NCBI GenBank assembly: GCA_022701925.1
Contig: JAKONM010000299.1
Span: forward strand, 1-17,275
DNA length: 17,275 nucleotides
From: Microbacteriaceae bacterium
Lineage (GTDB): Bacteria > Actinomycetota > Actinomycetes > Actinomycetales > Microbacteriaceae
Direction: 5' to 3'
In this document: piece by piece, positions 1 through 7,012 of the stretch
Numbering within the stretch: position 1 is the stretch's first letter
Layout: each line of letters starts with the position of its first letter
Translations under genes and position numbers: made by a program
The notes under the pieces: generated by a model
What the model was told of the DNA's origin: nothing
What the model saw: only the letters and a program-made list of their open reading frames with translations
Database searches by the model: none

Positions 1-53
1 GGCCAGCTGCGGCTTGTCCATGCCTCCATTCTCCGCGCGGGGCGCGCGGCAGG

Positions 54-72
54 CAGGTACCGCCTGTACCTG
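54..72. promoter_or_regulatory. Operator-like palindrome upstream of the first SDR gene
   Basis: CAGGTAC (54-60) and GTACCTG (66-72) are perfect 7-bp inverted arms around a 5-nt spacer. They lie 35 bp upstream of the SDR start. This size and position suit a dimeric HTH repressor of the TetR, MarR or HxlR type. The regulator gene is not in the window and may lie to the left. Confidence 0.45.
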
Positions 73-106
73 TCCGGGACAGCGCGCGGCTCGCACGCTG
101 GGCGGC

Positions 107-892
107 ATGACGGACACCACATCGATCCAGTCCATCGGCCTGCTCACGGGCAAGGTCGTGCTCATCACCGGCGCGAGTCGCGGCATCGGCGCGGCGGCGG
201 GCCGCCTGTTCGCCCGGGAGGGCGCCTCGGTCGTGCTGGCAGCGCGCAGCCGGGACGCCCTCGGCCGCCTGGTGGGGGAGATCCGGGACGCCGGCGGTTC
301 GGCCGACGCCGTGGGCCTCGACCTCGCGGACCCGGCCAGCATCGAGGCGGCCGTCGCGGCCGTCGACGATCTCCACGGCCGCCTCGACGGCGCCTTCAAC
401 AACGGCGGTGTGAACCAGCGGAAGCCCGGCCCGCTCGACGGCACGATCGAGGACGACCTCGACGAGCAGCTCCTGGTGAACTTCCGCTCGCACTGGATCG
501 CGATGAACGCGCAGGCGGCGCTGATGCGCCGCCACGGCGGCGGCGCGATCGTCAACAATTCCAGCGTCGGCAGCTGGCGGGCCAACCCCTACCTGCCGGC
601 CTACGGCGCGGCCAAGCGCGCGCTCAACAGCATCACCGAGACCGCAGCCGTCACCTGGGCCCCGCAGGGCATCCGCGTCAACGGCATCGCACCCGGAGGC
701 ACCGACACCGACATCATGGCGAAGTGGGACGAGGCCGCCCCCGGTCTGATCGACGGCAACAACGCCGCGACCCCGCTGGGCCGCATGGCGGAGCCGCGGG
801 AGATCGCCGAAGCCGCCGCCTGGCTGCTGTCCGACCGCGCCTCCTTCGTCACCGGCGCCATCCTCCCGGTCGACGGCGGGAACGCCGCATGA
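107..892 (+). CDS. SDR-family oxidoreductase
   Basis: This is a classical short-chain dehydrogenase/reductase of 261 residues, the usual length. The Rossmann glycine motif TGASRGIG is near residues 20-27. The NNAG-type motif appears as NNGG, the catalytic serine lies in NNSSVGS, and the catalytic pair is in YGAAK. The C-terminal GAILPVDGG is typical of the family. It should use NAD(P)H to reduce or oxidise a small carbonyl or alcohol, but the substrate cannot be read from sequence. The ATG at 107 is preferred because MTDTTSIQS leads directly into the first beta strand; the in-frame extension back to 14 is low-complexity and Arg/Ala rich. Only a weak GGGCGG precedes the start. A palindrome at 54-72 may control it. 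Confidence 0.9.
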   Translation: MTDTTSIQSIGLLTGKVVLITGASRGIGAAAGRLFAREGASVVLAARSRDALGRLVGEIRDAGGSADAVGLDLADPASIEAAVAAVDDLHGRLDGAFNNGGVNQRKPGPLDGTIEDDLDEQLLVNFRSHWIAMNAQAALMRRHGGGAIVNNSSVGSWRANPYLPAYGAAKRALNSITETAAVTWAPQGIRVNGIAPGGTDTDIMAKWDEAAPGLIDGNNAATPLGRMAEPREIAEAAAWLLSDRASFVTGAILPVDGGNAA

Positions 893-1067
893 CCGCGACC
901 CGCGCCCCGCGTGCCGCGGCGGCGAGCCCGCTCATCGCGACCGTCAGCCCGGTGATCCCGGTCGGAACGCCGCGGTCGGCCGAGATCTCGGGGAGGAGCC
1001 CGGTGTGAAGGACTCGAAAGAGGACGGTCTACAGGGATTCGGCGGCGACCGCGGCGACCGCGGACCG
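890..1067 (-). pseudogene. Decayed fragment of an MFS transporter
   Basis: Reading the minus strand from about 1067 down to 890 gives AVAAVAAESL, then an in-frame TAG at 1031-1029, then a run containing GLLPEISADRGVPTGITGL and TVAMSGLAAA. This strongly resembles the first helix and first loop of MFS efflux transporters (consensus like AESLPxGLLPEIAADLGV). The rest of the roughly 400-residue protein is missing: the fragment runs into the antisense of the upstream SDR gene. The stop codon and truncation make it a relic. Family assignment rests on recognising the motif by eye. It accounts for most of the otherwise gene-free stretch 893-1224. Confidence 0.5.
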
Positions 1068-1197
1068 GCCGCGGACGTCGAGCGTGGGGCAGAGCGGTGT
1101 GCCTCGCTCGTGCGCGGCGGGTCCCGGTCGTCGCTGATGCCGACGGGTCGGGCGGGCGGTGACCTGCCGCGCGGATCGCCCCCGTGCGGACCGCGAT

Positions 1198-1222
1198 CGA
1201 CCGCCCTGTCCCGGTGCGGTCG
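1198..1222 (-). terminator. Hairpin just after the second SDR gene
   Basis: CGACCGC (1198-1204) and GCGGTCG (1216-1222) form a perfect 7-bp stem with an 11-nt loop. It begins 2 nt beyond the stop codon of the minus-strand SDR gene. No U-tract follows, which is common for hairpin terminators in GC-rich actinobacteria. Confidence 0.4.
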
Positions 1223-1224
1223 GG

Positions 1225-1971
1225 TCAGACGATCGTGCTGCCTCCGTCGACGGCGAGCTCACTGCCCGTCATCCCGGAGCTCTGGTCGGAGACGAGGAAG
1301 AGGACCGCGGACGCGACCTCCTCGGGCGCGAGGAGCCGTCCGAAGGGAAGCCGACCGGCGATCTCCGCCACGAGGGCGTCGCCGTTCCCCGGGGCCAGGC
1401 CCTTGAGCCCGGGCGTCTCGGTCGGGCCCGGGACGACGGTGTTGATCCGGACGCCGCGCGGAGCCAGTTCGGCCGCCCAGGTGCGGGTGAGCGTCGCGAC
1501 GGCGGCCTTCGAGGCGCCGTAGAGGCCGAACGCCGGCTCCGTCCCCGATGCCGACGACGAGCCGGTGACGACGATCGCGGATCCCTCGTGCAAGTGCGGC
1601 AGCGCGCCCTGCACGGTCAGCGTGGTCCCGCGGACGTTGGTGCCGAAGGTGCGGTCGATGTCCTCGGCGGTGACCTGCGCCAGCGGCTTGAACGCACCGA
1701 CGCCCGCGTTGATGTGGACCGCGTCGAGGCCCGTGCCCCGGTCCGCGACGGCGCGGAACAGGATCGCGAGGCCCTCCTGCTCCGTCGCGTCGGCGCGCAC
1801 CGGCGTCACCGCATCGCCGAGCTCCGCGCTGAGCGCATCGAGCGCTCCCTGTCGTCGCCCCGTGACGAAGACGTGCGCGCCCTCCTGCACGAATCGACGC
1901 ACGACAGCGAGGCCGATGCCCGACGTGCCGCCTGAGACGAGTGCCGTCTTCCCCTGCAGTGCTCCTGCCAT
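1225..1971 (-). CDS. SDR-family oxidoreductase
   Basis: A 248-residue short-chain dehydrogenase/reductase. Visible motifs are GGTSGIG (cofactor glycine loop), NAGVG, the serine-rich TGSSSASG before the active site, YGASK (catalytic Tyr and Lys), and PGPTETPG after the last core strand. The C-terminus ELAVDGGSTIV is typical. GR after strand 2 (TGRRQ) is compatible with NADPH preference, which is inference. The ATG at 1971 has GGAGG 5 nt upstream. It is divergent from a TetR gene across an 88-bp gap that holds a strong promoter and a long palindrome, so repression by that TetR is likely. Confidence 0.92.
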   Translation of the reverse strand: MAGALQGKTALVSGGTSGIGLAVVRRFVQEGAHVFVTGRRQGALDALSAELGDAVTPVRADATEQEGLAILFRAVADRGTGLDAVHINAGVGAFKPLAQVTAEDIDRTFGTNVRGTTLTVQGALPHLHEGSAIVVTGSSSASGTEPAFGLYGASKAAVATLTRTWAAELAPRGVRINTVVPGPTETPGLKGLAPGNGDALVAEIAGRLPFGRLLAPEEVASAVLFLVSDQSSGMTGSELAVDGGSTIV

Positions 1972-1994
1972 GATGACCTCCGGGTCGCGTTGTA

Positions 1995-2037
1995 GACTGA
2001 ATGATCCAGAACCGTAGGTGTTCTAGATCAATCAGTC
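1995..2037. promoter_or_regulatory. 43-bp imperfect palindrome, probable TetR operator
   Basis: The left arm GACTGAATGATCCAGAAC (1995-2012) and the right arm GTTCTAGATCAATCAGTC (2020-2037) are inverted and match at 16 of 18 positions around a 7-nt spacer. It fills most of the gap between the divergent SDR and TetR genes and covers the SDR promoter. The length suggests two dimers or one extended site. Confidence 0.75.
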
Positions 2038-2039
2038 AA
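2011..2039 (-). promoter_or_regulatory. Sigma70-type promoter for the second SDR gene
   Basis: On the minus strand TTGACT (2039-2034) is followed by exactly 17 nt and then TACGGT (2016-2011). This fits a housekeeping -35/-10 pair (TTGACA, TAnnnT). Both elements lie inside or at the edge of the 43-bp palindrome, so a bound repressor would block polymerase. Confidence 0.65.
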
Positions 2040-2059
2040 ATACCTTCCGAGGAGGTGTC

Positions 2060-2689
2060 GTGCCCCGTCCGCGCACGTTCGACGAGGCGGAGGTCATCGA
2101 GCGCGCGCGCCGCGCGTTCGCCGAGACGGGGTTCGCCGGCACCTCCCTCGACGACCTCCTCGAAGCGACCGGCCTCGCCCGCCAGAGCCTCTACAACGCG
2201 TTCGGCGGGAAGAAGGAGCTCTTCATGCGCGCCTTCCTCAGCGACACGTCCAGCGCCGTCGACGCGGTGAAGACCGTGATGCGGAGCGCGCAGGACCCGA
2301 TCGCCCGGGTCCGCACGCAGCTGGTGAGCACCGCCGTCGAGCACGGCTCAGCCCAGGCCCCGCCTTCGCTCCTCCTCCGCGCCGCCGTCGAGTTCTCCGG
2401 CAGCGACCCGGAGGTCGCCACCATCGTGGCGACGGCATTCGATGCGATGCGCGCGGACTACACGGCCTGCATCAGGGACGCGCAGCACGCCGGCGAGATC
2501 GACGCGGACGCGGACGCGGAGGCCTTGGGCACCTACTTCTGCGCGGTCATCGAGGGCATGTCGACCCTGGGGCGCGCCGGCCTGGCCCGGGCGACGCTGC
2601 TGCAGATGGGGTTCACCAGCCTCGCCGCGGTGCCGATCACGTCTCGCGGCCGCGAGCACCTCGGCACGGAGGACGGCGACTGGACCTGA
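2060..2689 (+). CDS. TetR/AcrR-family transcriptional regulator
   Basis: A 209-residue protein with an N-terminal TetR DNA-binding domain. Helices 2-3 read TSLDDLLEATGLARQSLYNAFGG near residues 27-50, and KKELF closes the domain. The C-terminal ligand domain resembles the TetR_C group often paired with SDR oxidoreductases (LLRAAVEFS, with CxxxIRDAQHAGEID). The GTG start at 2060 is supported by AGGAGG at 2050-2055. It is transcribed away from the SDR gene and most likely represses that gene and itself through the palindrome at 1995-2037. The inducer is unknown. Confidence 0.9.
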   Translation: MPRPRTFDEAEVIERARRAFAETGFAGTSLDDLLEATGLARQSLYNAFGGKKELFMRAFLSDTSSAVDAVKTVMRSAQDPIARVRTQLVSTAVEHGSAQAPPSLLLRAAVEFSGSDPEVATIVATAFDAMRADYTACIRDAQHAGEIDADADAEALGTYFCAVIEGMSTLGRAGLARATLLQMGFTSLAAVPITSRGREHLGTEDGDWT

Positions 2690-2713
2690 GGGGAGCGGGC
2701 GCCGGGCCGGATG

Positions 2714-2748
2714 ACGCTCACCTCATGATGCGAGCCGCAGGTGGGCGT
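2714..2748. terminator. Possible bidirectional terminator hairpin
   Basis: ACGCTCACCT (2714-2723) pairs with AGGTGGGCGT (2739-2748) at 9 of 10 positions across a 15-nt loop. It sits between the convergent TetR and Imm5-like genes. There is no U-tract. Confidence 0.35.
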
Positions 2749-2776
2749 GAGGCGGCACGCAGCGGTGATCTGCGAC

Positions 2777-3328
2777 TCAGTCCTGGAGGCGGGTCTGGAT
2801 CTGTCGGATGGCGGTTCCGAGGACGCCGGAGGTGAGCAGACCGGGTCCGAGCGGGCCGGCGGTGTTCTCGCCGAGCAGTGGAAGCCGGCGCAGCGCCACC
2901 CGCTGCTGCTCGGTCAGCCGGTTGACCTGCCACCGGATCTCGTCCTCGGCAGCGGAAGGCCGTGCCGGGTGTGCGAGGGCCGCGGCCTTCACGGCGTACG
3001 CCGCTGCGCCCAGAGCGTGTGCGCCCATGTGCGCGACGCCGGCCGCCTGAGCGGCTGACCGGGCGGCGGCGACCGCAGGCGGCTGCTGCACGGCATGTGC
3101 TGCTCGGCCCGCGACGAAGCGCCGCCGGATCTCGTCGGCGGCGTGGAGCTCGCCGCGCCCGAAGGCCCGAGCCCGGGCGATCGCAGCCCTCGGGCGACCG
3201 TCGGCGGGTGCCTCCGACTCGAAGACCGGCAACCACCGCTCAGCGCAGGCCGCAGCCCACGATGCGACGGTCCGCCTCTCCGCCTCGGTCAACGCCTGTG
3301 GTGACAGCACACGGGCACGGTCCCACAC
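2777..3328 (-). CDS. Putative immunity protein, Imm5-like
   Basis: A 183-residue, all-helical, Ala-rich soluble protein. The N-terminal pattern SWAAACAERWLPVFE, followed by PADGRPRAAIARARA and a later HxxxAAAYAxKAA region, matches the 'putative immunity protein' (Imm5-like) family as I recall it. Members of that family are annotated from polymorphic toxin loci, but many stand alone in actinobacteria with no known partner. The GTG start at 3328 lacks a clear ribosome binding site; the next in-frame GTG is at residue 7. It starts 28 nt after the DUF1266 gene ends, so the two are probably co-transcribed. No obvious toxin gene is adjacent. The immunity role is by family name only. Confidence 0.6.
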   Translation of the reverse strand: MWDRARVLSPQALTEAERRTVASWAAACAERWLPVFESEAPADGRPRAAIARARAFGRGELHAADEIRRRFVAGRAAHAVQQPPAVAAARSAAQAAGVAHMGAHALGAAAYAVKAAALAHPARPSAAEDEIRWQVNRLTEQQRVALRRLPLLGENTAGPLGPGLLTSGVLGTAIRQIQTRLQD

Positions 3329-3356
3329 GCTGCGGTGACCGGGCTGCGGTTGCTGC

Positions 3357-4436
3357 TCAGTCGTCGCCTCGGGGCTCGCCGTCGGGGCCGGAGAGCCAGG
3401 ACGGCACCGGAGTGGTCGGGAAGGGGATTCGGGCAGCCGGCCAGTCGCTGTTCCGCAGGCCTTGCAGGACGTGGTCGAAGCGCTGCACGGCCTCGAGGCT
3501 GTCGGTCTGGAACGCCAGCCCGGTGCGGACGTTGCTCCAGTACTGGTCCCAGTCCGTGAACAGCGAAGTACCCGGCGCAGTCGCCCGTTCGACGAGCTCC
3601 CAGGCGGATCCTTCGTCGAGGAGTCCGGCGAGGAAGCCCATGCGGATCACCGAGACCACCCGCTGGGTGTCGGCCGCCCACAGCGCCGGCGCCGGCCCAC
3701 GGAGCGTGCTCTGCCCGAGTGCGCGGAGGTCCCACTCGTCGATCCCGGTCAGGGACGAGATCCGCGCGACCATCCTGCCGCCGTCCTCGCCCGCCAGGAT
3801 CTGCGCGTACCTGGCGGACAGGCTGCGGTCGGACAGCGCGTCGGCGACGAAGAGCTCGAGGTCGGTCCTGGAGGCGATGTGCCACTGGGAGTCCAGCTGC
3901 CCGCGGAGCCGATCGGTCTCCATCGGCGGCATCGTCAGGAACGGGTGCCACTTCGGGTCGCTCCGGTGCCGTTGTCGCATCGCAAGGGGGAGACGGGACC
4001 AAGCAGGTCCGTAGTCCAGGGTCGCGTTCCAGCCGCCGAACTCGAAGTCCGACTGCGCGTCCAGCGCCAGCAGCTGCTGCTGACGGCCCGAGGTCGGTCC
4101 GCTTCCCACGGCTTCCCAGTACTGCTGCTGCTCCGAGCGGGCCTTCCGGGAGTCGACCCAGGTCGCGGCCGTCAGACCGGCGGCGACCAGGATCGCGAAG
4201 CCGCCGATCTCGACCAGCACGAACACCCCCAGGCCGTCGCCGTTCGGGACGGCGCTGAACCCGTTCGTGGTGATGAACAGGACCGCCAGCAGCACGATCG
4301 CCGGTGCCGTCCAGGCGAGGTTCCGCACCATGGCCCAGGTCGGTCGGACCCGCAGCAGCGCCTGCCGGTACAGGCGAGCGGACGACCAGCGATCCCGGAT
4401 CGGGTACTCCGTGTCGCCGTACCGGTTCTGCAGCAT
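3357..4436 (-). CDS. DUF1266 domain membrane protein
   Basis: A 359-residue protein. Two hydrophobic helices lie at about residues 42-58 and 70-91, after a 40-residue cytoplasmic N-terminus rich in Tyr, Trp and Arg. The soluble C-terminal part, about residues 185-335, has the DUF1266 layout: a helical region with EWDLRALGQS, then WAADTQRVVSVIRMGFLAG, the SAWELVERA helix, and SLFTDWDQYWSNVRTGLAF. The function of DUF1266 is unknown. The ATG at 4436 has no Shine-Dalgarno, but TACCGT (4450-4445 on the minus strand) sits 8 nt upstream, so the mRNA may be leaderless. It leads an apparent two-gene operon with the Imm5-like gene. Confidence 0.7.
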   Translation of the reverse strand: MLQNRYGDTEYPIRDRWSSARLYRQALLRVRPTWAMVRNLAWTAPAIVLLAVLFITTNGFSAVPNGDGLGVFVLVEIGGFAILVAAGLTAATWVDSRKARSEQQQYWEAVGSGPTSGRQQQLLALDAQSDFEFGGWNATLDYGPAWSRLPLAMRQRHRSDPKWHPFLTMPPMETDRLRGQLDSQWHIASRTDLELFVADALSDRSLSARYAQILAGEDGGRMVARISSLTGIDEWDLRALGQSTLRGPAPALWAADTQRVVSVIRMGFLAGLLDEGSAWELVERATAPGTSLFTDWDQYWSNVRTGLAFQTDSLEAVQRFDHVLQGLRNSDWPAARIPFPTTPVPSWLSGPDGEPRGDD

Positions 4437-4533
4437 GAGCGCCGACGGTACTGGTGAGCACGCCCGGCAGACCGGGGCGACGAACCCTTCACGCAGCCGA
4501 CGACGTCCCGCGAACAGGGCTGCAAGCGTTCTG

Positions 4534-4562
4534 CTCGCTCAGTGAGGGGGCCTCACCGCGAG
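4534..4562 (-). terminator. Compound hairpin downstream of the lipoprotein gene
   Basis: GTGAGG (4542-4547) and CCTCAC (4551-4556) form a perfect stem with a GGG loop. They are flanked by a second pairing, CTCGC (4534-4538) with GCGAG (4558-4562). It lies about 100 nt beyond the lipoprotein stop and upstream of the DUF1266 gene. It probably ends lipoprotein transcription; no U-tract is present. Confidence 0.4.
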
Positions 4563-4664
4563 GGGGTGCGGAAGGGGGGCTCACGAGCAGAGCAGGGATG
4601 ATCGACTCGTGCCTGGCCGTGGGCGTGGCCGGGTGCGAGCGGGTCCGCTCACCCCGAGCGCCGG

Positions 4665-6593
4665 TCAGCCGTCGGCGGAGTCGTCGATCCAGCCCCCGAG
4701 GTAGCCGAGCAGGCGGGCGGTGACGTAGCCGGACTCGTAGCCGCCGAGCGCTTGGAAGCGTTCCAACGGGGTGCCGTCGCTGACGAGCTCGGCGGCCTCG
4801 TAGGTCGCGACGCCGATGACGGGGGTTGCCTTCTTCGCGGTGAGCGCGTCGATCTCGGCGCCGAGCTGGTCGCGGGCGAGGTCGATCGCGTGACCGAGGG
4901 CGCCGTCGAACTGGACGTCGGTGATCTGGAAGTTCTTGTCCAGCACGGCGTTGTTGTAGTACTTCTCGACCAGCAGCTGGTTGCGGACGTAGTTGCTGAG
5001 GCCGTAGGCCATGGCGGCGTAGGCGCCGTTGTCCGACCCGGCGTCGATGTACTCCTCCAGCGCGGGCTGCACGGCCTTTTGCTGGGCGGCGATGGCCACG
5101 TCGGTGTCGAAGGCGGCGATCCCCCGGACCACGACGTCGGTCGAGAGGCCCTGCTGATCGGCGATCTGGCTGACGACGCCGGAGGTGGTGAAGGCCGCGT
5201 AGTTCGCGTCGGCGCCGCGACGGAAGAAGTCGCCGATGCGGTCCAGGTCCACGCCCTCGGCCAGTGCGCCGCCCGCGTTGTCCCGTCCGACCTCGAAGAC
5301 GGCCTGCGCGGAGGAGATCTGCGCTTTGGCGAGTTCGAGGTAGAGCACGGCGGTGATCAGGTCGGTGAGCGCGGCCTGCAGAGCGTCGCCATCGGCGGAC
5401 TGGACGCGCTTGCCCGCGGTGTCGATGCGGGCGGAGGCGAAGTCGAGCAGGCTGTAGGCGTCGAACGCCCCGGCGTAGGCGTTGACGAGCCCTTCGACGT
5501 CGGAGGTGGTCTTCGGCCGATAGGTGCCGAGCGAGTCGAGGAAGGCGCTGAAGGCGGCCTCGGTCGGTGCGGTGTCCCTGGCGCGGTCGATGATCGTCTC
5601 GAGACCGGGCAGGCCCTGGGTCTGCAGGGGAGTGAGCAGGTCCGCGCCGGCGGCCACGGTCTCCATGAGGGCTGCGGCCTGCTGCGCCTGCACGAAGGCG
5701 CCCGCAACGAGACCCTGCTTCCGCAGGTCGGCCGCCTGGTCTGCTGCGGTCTTCGCCTGCTGCACGACCCCGGTCTGCTGCAGGGAGCTCCGGATCGCCG
5801 TCCCGGAGTCGCTGAAGTCCTGCACGGCGGCGCGGTAGCGGCCCAGGGCCGCTGTGACCTGGGCGTCGACCTTGTCGTAGGGCCGATCGCCGAGCCGGGG
5901 GTCGCCGTCGCTGCTCGGCGCGGGGAGCTTCGCGCCGGTCAGCAGCGGGTACGCCTCGTAGACGTCGCCGACCTCCACGACCTTCACGCCCAGTCGACGA
6001 CCCTCGCGGACGACGTCCACCTGGTCCCCGTCGGCGTCGGGGGTGTTGCGCTGCCCGAGCGGGATCAGCACCGTGGTGTACTTCGCCGCGGCCGCACCCT
6101 TGAGCTTCTCGGGGATGCCGCCGACCGGGCCGATCGTGCCGGTGGAGTTGATGGTGCCGGTCATGGTCACCTTCGGCAGCATCTTCTGGCCGCGCTCCAG
6201 CGCCAGCAGGCCCACGGTCTTCAACGCCCCGGCGCTGGGCCCGTCGATCGCGCCCGTGATCTGGAAGCCGTAGCGGCCCTCGAGCGGCTGCCCCGCGAGC
6301 AGGGTCGAGGTGATGGCGGCGCTCCACGACGCCGCCCGAGACGCATCGCCGAGACCGCCGACCTCGTCCTCGGAGAAGTCCAGGCGGAAGCCGCCGTCGG
6401 AGGACGGCTTGCGGGAGATCACTTCGGTTCCCACGCCGCCCGAGTCGCCGCGGACGAAGAGCGGGTGGATCGTGATCGACCCGCTGCGGAACCCCTCCGA
6501 CTCCTTCGGATCCGGCGCTTCGGCCGTGCAGCCGGCCAGCAGCAGGATCAGCGCGCCCGCGAGGGACAGGGACTTCGACGTCGATGTGTGCAA
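4665..6593 (-). CDS. Exported lipoprotein with Lon-type (S16) protease domain
   Basis: A 642-residue protein with a lipoprotein signal peptide: a short basic N-terminus, a hydrophobic core at residues 9-19 and the lipobox LAGC with Cys22. About residues 85-210 resemble the Lon proteolytic domain. DGPSAG holds the candidate nucleophile Ser120, TMTGTINSTGTIGPVGGIPEK is the usual strand-loop run, and Lys163 completes a Ser/Lys dyad. The 43-residue spacing equals that of E. coli Lon (S679, K722). No AAA+ domain is present. The remaining 400 residues are helical and Ala/Gln rich, with no family I recognise. The domain order recalls archaeal membrane-anchored Lon-like proteases (COG1750). The TTG start at 6593 is supported by AGGGAG 7 nt upstream. 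It probably acts outside the membrane; the substrate is unknown. Confidence 0.8.
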   Translation of the reverse strand: MHTSTSKSLSLAGALILLLAGCTAEAPDPKESEGFRSGSITIHPLFVRGDSGGVGTEVISRKPSSDGGFRLDFSEDEVGGLGDASRAASWSAAITSTLLAGQPLEGRYGFQITGAIDGPSAGALKTVGLLALERGQKMLPKVTMTGTINSTGTIGPVGGIPEKLKGAAAAKYTTVLIPLGQRNTPDADGDQVDVVREGRRLGVKVVEVGDVYEAYPLLTGAKLPAPSSDGDPRLGDRPYDKVDAQVTAALGRYRAAVQDFSDSGTAIRSSLQQTGVVQQAKTAADQAADLRKQGLVAGAFVQAQQAAALMETVAAGADLLTPLQTQGLPGLETIIDRARDTAPTEAAFSAFLDSLGTYRPKTTSDVEGLVNAYAGAFDAYSLLDFASARIDTAGKRVQSADGDALQAALTDLITAVLYLELAKAQISSAQAVFEVGRDNAGGALAEGVDLDRIGDFFRRGADANYAAFTTSGVVSQIADQQGLSTDVVVRGIAAFDTDVAIAAQQKAVQPALEEYIDAGSDNGAYAAMAYGLSNYVRNQLLVEKYYNNAVLDKNFQITDVQFDGALGHAIDLARDQLGAEIDALTAKKATPVIGVATYEAAELVSDGTPLERFQALGGYESGYVTARLLGYLGGWIDDSADG

Positions 6594-6606
6594 GCGAGAA
6601 CTCCCT

Positions 6607-6936
6607 GATCATCGGCCGAAGCCGGCCGGTCCTTCCCGCAACCTTCCCGGTGCGCCCCCGGCGGGGTCAAGACCGACGGGCTCTGGGACCCCGAAATCCT
6701 CTGCGAATCCGTCGGTCTGCTGCCGCTCGACGCCGCTGCCCCGCGTCGCAGCCCGAGGTGCTGCCCGACGCGGGCACCGGCGCTGCCGGGTCGCCCTCCT
6801 GTCCTGCCGACATCAGGCCACGCCTCGAGCTCCTCAGACCGCGCTCACGAGCAGGTGACCGAGACGCCGAGATCGAGGCAGTGGGGTGGGTCCTCGCGCG
6901 GCGCACGCCGCACGGACACCGTCTGCGGAAGCGGGC
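6607..6936. other. Gene-free region upstream of lipoprotein and MerR genes
   Basis: No open frame here looks like a protein on either strand; all are short and Arg/Pro rich. The only clear structure is the inverted repeat at 6670-6718. It is the shared upstream region of the divergent lipoprotein and MerR genes. I see no convincing -10 for the lipoprotein gene. Confidence 0.5.
6670..6718. repeat. 10-bp perfect inverted repeat
   Basis: AGACCGACGG (6670-6679) and CCGTCGGTCT (6709-6718) are exact inverted copies separated by 29 nt. They lie 77-125 bp upstream of the lipoprotein start. This could be a looped operator or a stem in a long leader RNA. Confidence 0.5.
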
Positions 6937-6967
6937 TTGACGTTGCCGCCACGGCAACCTCTACCGT
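6937..6967 (+). promoter_or_regulatory. MerR-type promoter with 19-bp spacer and operator
   Basis: TTGACG (6937-6942) and TACCGT (6962-6967) are a good -35/-10 pair but are separated by 19 bp instead of 17. Across this spacer lies a perfect palindrome, GTTGCCG (6942-6948) and CGGCAAC (6952-6958), with 3 nt between. A long spacer with a dyad inside it is the hallmark of promoters activated by MerR-family proteins through DNA distortion. It drives the MerR gene that starts at 7013, so autoregulation is expected. Confidence 0.85.
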
Positions 6968-7012
6968 CGGCCGGGCCGGCGTCGCCGGCGGTCCGCGGGG
7001 AGCAGGTGCGAC

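Noticed and set aside
889..1008. A 39-residue frame starting at an ATGA overlap with the first SDR stop
   Set aside because: The composition is not protein-like, and the minus strand of the same stretch reads as an MFS fragment.
4752..6608. A 618-codon open frame on the plus strand
   Set aside because: It is antisense to the lipoprotein gene, with low-complexity Gly, Val and Arg content and no fold signature.
4489..6612. A 707-codon open frame on the minus strand overlapping the lipoprotein gene
   Set aside because: It is extremely rich in Arg, Gly and Pro with no motifs. It is the alternate frame of the real lipoprotein gene in GC-rich DNA.
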